Source: Clostridia bacterium
GTDB lineage: Bacteria > Bacillota_A > Clostridia > Oscillospirales > CAG-272
Assembly: GCA_017632155.1 (NCBI GenBank)
Contig: JAGBRZ010000134.1
Location: 1 to 25,076, forward strand
DNA: 25,076 nucleotides
Direction of reading: 5' to 3'
Below are positions 23,760 through 25,076 of this stretch, one piece after another (within the stretch, counting starts at the first letter, position 1; every line of letters begins with the position of its first letter). The notes under the pieces are model-generated. The model saw only the letters and a list, made by a program, of their open reading frames with translations, ran no database searches and was not told where the DNA came from. The translations under genes and the position numbers were made by a program.

Positions 23760-23787
23760 GACGAGCGGAAGTAATCTCCCGCTCGTC
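23760..23787 (-). terminator. Likely terminator of the efflux gene
   Basis: GACGAGCGG (23760-23768) pairs with CCGCTCGTC (23779-23787), a perfect 9-base stem just past the efflux gene stop. The following T-tract is weak (TTCATTTAG). Confidence 0.6.
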
Positions 23788-23808
23788 AGTAAACTTAACT
23801 ATGCCATA

Positions 23809-25029
23809 TCAATCCCGCTTCTTTCCCGCCACCGGCACTAAGAACAGCGCGGGCAACAGCAGGAAAGCGGTACAGACCAGCCCCCAGGGTATGGACACCT
23901 GCTGGGCTACCAGCCCCACAATAGGCCCGCCGATGATCTGCCCGAAAGAGTCCAGCTGTCCGCTGGTGGAAAAGACTGTGGCGCGCATTTTCTCATCCAC
24001 ATGGTCGTTCATCCAGGCGGCCAGCACAGGCTCCTTGATGGTGCGCATAAGCCCCGCCAGCAGGAACACCAACAACATGAACCAAAAGCTCCGCCCCACC
24101 GCGAAGAGAACCAGGCACAGGATATACCCGGCGCTGGTGGACATGACCACACTGGTTCGGCTGACAGTCCCTTTTTTCTCCATGCGGGCGATGAGCAACT
24201 GAGAAGCCAGAATACCTAAGCCGCTGCCGATAAGACTGATAACACCGAACCAAGTGACGCTGTTCAGCGGCCCGATAACGGGTATTACCGTGTCATCCAG
24301 AAAATGAGCGGTGGAGAGCCGGTCAAAGCCTTCACTGGCAAGTCCCCCGCATAGTGTGATTGCTAAGAGCGCCAGCAACACAGGTGCGCCTTTCACAAAG
24401 CCCAGGTTGAGCTTGAACAGGCAGACAAAGTCTTTAAGCAAGCCCTGCCGTTCCTCAATAGCAGGGGAGAAGTTGGTTTCTGGCATGATGCGAACCAACA
24501 CCAGCCCCAACAACAAGCACAAACTGCCCCCCAAGATGACAGGCATTTGCAGGTTTATGTTTCCCAGCAGTGTGCCCAGCACCACGCCCAGAACGCCGCC
24601 GATTTGCCCCATTTGACTGCCCCGCAGGAACACCTTGTCTATGGGTTTGTCCTCTTCCTCCGAGGCAATCCACGCCTCCAGAGCGCCGGTGATGAAGGTA
24701 TCACCGCAACCCCAGACAACCTGGGCCAGCAGAACCGGCGCGAACCACGGTAGCGCACCCTCCATCAGAAAGCCCAGGCCGTAGAGGAACATTCCAATCA
24801 GCACCGAGCGCCGACGGCTATACAAATCCGCCACCACACCGGTGGGTATCTCGAACAGAAAGCAGGAGGTCTCCAGAACCGTCCCTACCAGGACAAGCTG
24901 GAAAGCATCCAGCTGCACCACCTCCAGGTGGTACACGATGGAAAGCACTGTGGACATAGAAACCGCCAGGGAAAAGACAAATCGGAACAGCAGGTAGACA
25001 GAATATGCCTTTGAATTTTTAGCAAACAT
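23809..25029 (-). CDS. tet(40): MFS efflux pump, tet(40)-like tetracycline exporter
   Basis: 406 residues, 12 membrane segments. The major-facilitator signature is visible: GVVADLYSRRRS in the loop after segment 2, and the second-half counterpart. From memory the sequence and its length match Tet(40), a tetracycline exporter of gut Clostridia related to TetA(P); I could not run the comparison. GC is clearly higher than in the neighbouring genes and codon use differs. It sits next to a broken kdpD and element-like scraps, so horizontal transfer is likely. AAGGAG lies eleven bases before the ATG at 25029. Known tet(40) copies often follow tet(O/32/O); what lies beyond the right edge is unseen. 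Confidence 0.72.
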   Translation of the reverse strand: MFAKNSKAYSVYLLFRFVFSLAVSMSTVLSIVYHLEVVQLDAFQLVLVGTVLETSCFLFEIPTGVVADLYSRRRSVLIGMFLYGLGFLMEGALPWFAPVLLAQVVWGCGDTFITGALEAWIASEEEDKPIDKVFLRGSQMGQIGGVLGVVLGTLLGNINLQMPVILGGSLCLLLGLVLVRIMPETNFSPAIEERQGLLKDFVCLFKLNLGFVKGAPVLLALLAITLCGGLASEGFDRLSTAHFLDDTVIPVIGPLNSVTWFGVISLIGSGLGILASQLLIARMEKKGTVSRTSVVMSTSAGYILCLVLFAVGRSFWFMLLVFLLAGLMRTIKEPVLAAWMNDHVDEKMRATVFSTSGQLDSFGQIIGGPIVGLVAQQVSIPWGLVCTAFLLLPALFLVPVAGKKRD

Positions 25030-25076
25030 GAAGTTACATTCTCCTTTACGAATCAGTGGGTTGTTTTGTGAAACAA
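25030..25076 (-). promoter_or_regulatory. Leader of the efflux gene, cut by window edge
   Basis: Only 47 bases are seen. An AAGGAG site is present; no promoter can be made out, so it may lie beyond the edge or transcription may enter from an upstream gene. Confidence 0.4.

Overview
This window reads as a chromosome segment of an anaerobic, probably gut-associated Clostridia (Bacillota). The grounds are AT-leaning DNA with strong GGAGG ribosome sites, a clostridial-type thiamine operon with a short ThiF, a BlaI/M56 pair, ECF-type sigma/anti-sigma modules, a vitamin B6 salvage cluster and, at the right edge, a GC-richer tetracycline-type efflux gene. Species cannot be assigned. I saw no rRNA, tRNA or CRISPR array.

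Region 1 (1-2190): a Y-family DNA polymerase (minus strand, cut by the left edge) lies divergent from an XRE repressor gene followed by an ImmA/IrrE-type metallopeptidase. The 185-base gap between polymerase and repressor holds two consensus sigma-A promoters that face each other and cross, plus four copies of a 17-base operator-like element. This looks like a repressor/protease switch controlling a translesion polymerase.

Region 2 (2190-5163): an operon read leftward, made of a BlaI-type repressor, an M56 (BlaR1/MecR1-like) membrane protease with an unfamiliar ectodomain, and a small membrane protein. Two TACA-N2-TGTA operators overlap its promoter.

Region 3 (5195-12456): a full leftward thiamine operon under a TPP riboswitch with a terminator: thiS, thiF, thiG, thiH, thiE, a HAD phosphatase, thiD, thiC, thiN. 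It makes HMP-PP and the thiazole, joins them, and finishes through thiamine pyrophosphokinase. No thiL is present, so the HAD gene is the likely missing thiamine monophosphate phosphatase.

Region 4 (12479-15654): a leftward pyridoxal kinase, an ECF-type S-component and a small radical SAM gene, divergent from a MocR/PdxR-type regulator whose C-terminal ~100 residues are missing.

Region 5 (15662-23456): a leftward run of signalling modules: a sigma factor with a large membrane anti-sigma-like protein, a second sigma factor with a zf-HC2 anti-sigma and a YfjL-like protein, an XRE protein with membrane segments, a small membrane protein, an SdpI-family protein, and KdpE with a decapitated KdpD.

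Region 6 (23457-25076): the KdpD gene is broken at a junction with unrelated DNA that carries GC-rich palindromes, scraps of reading frame and an MFS gene resembling tet(40). This looks like the scar or edge of a mobile element carrying resistance.
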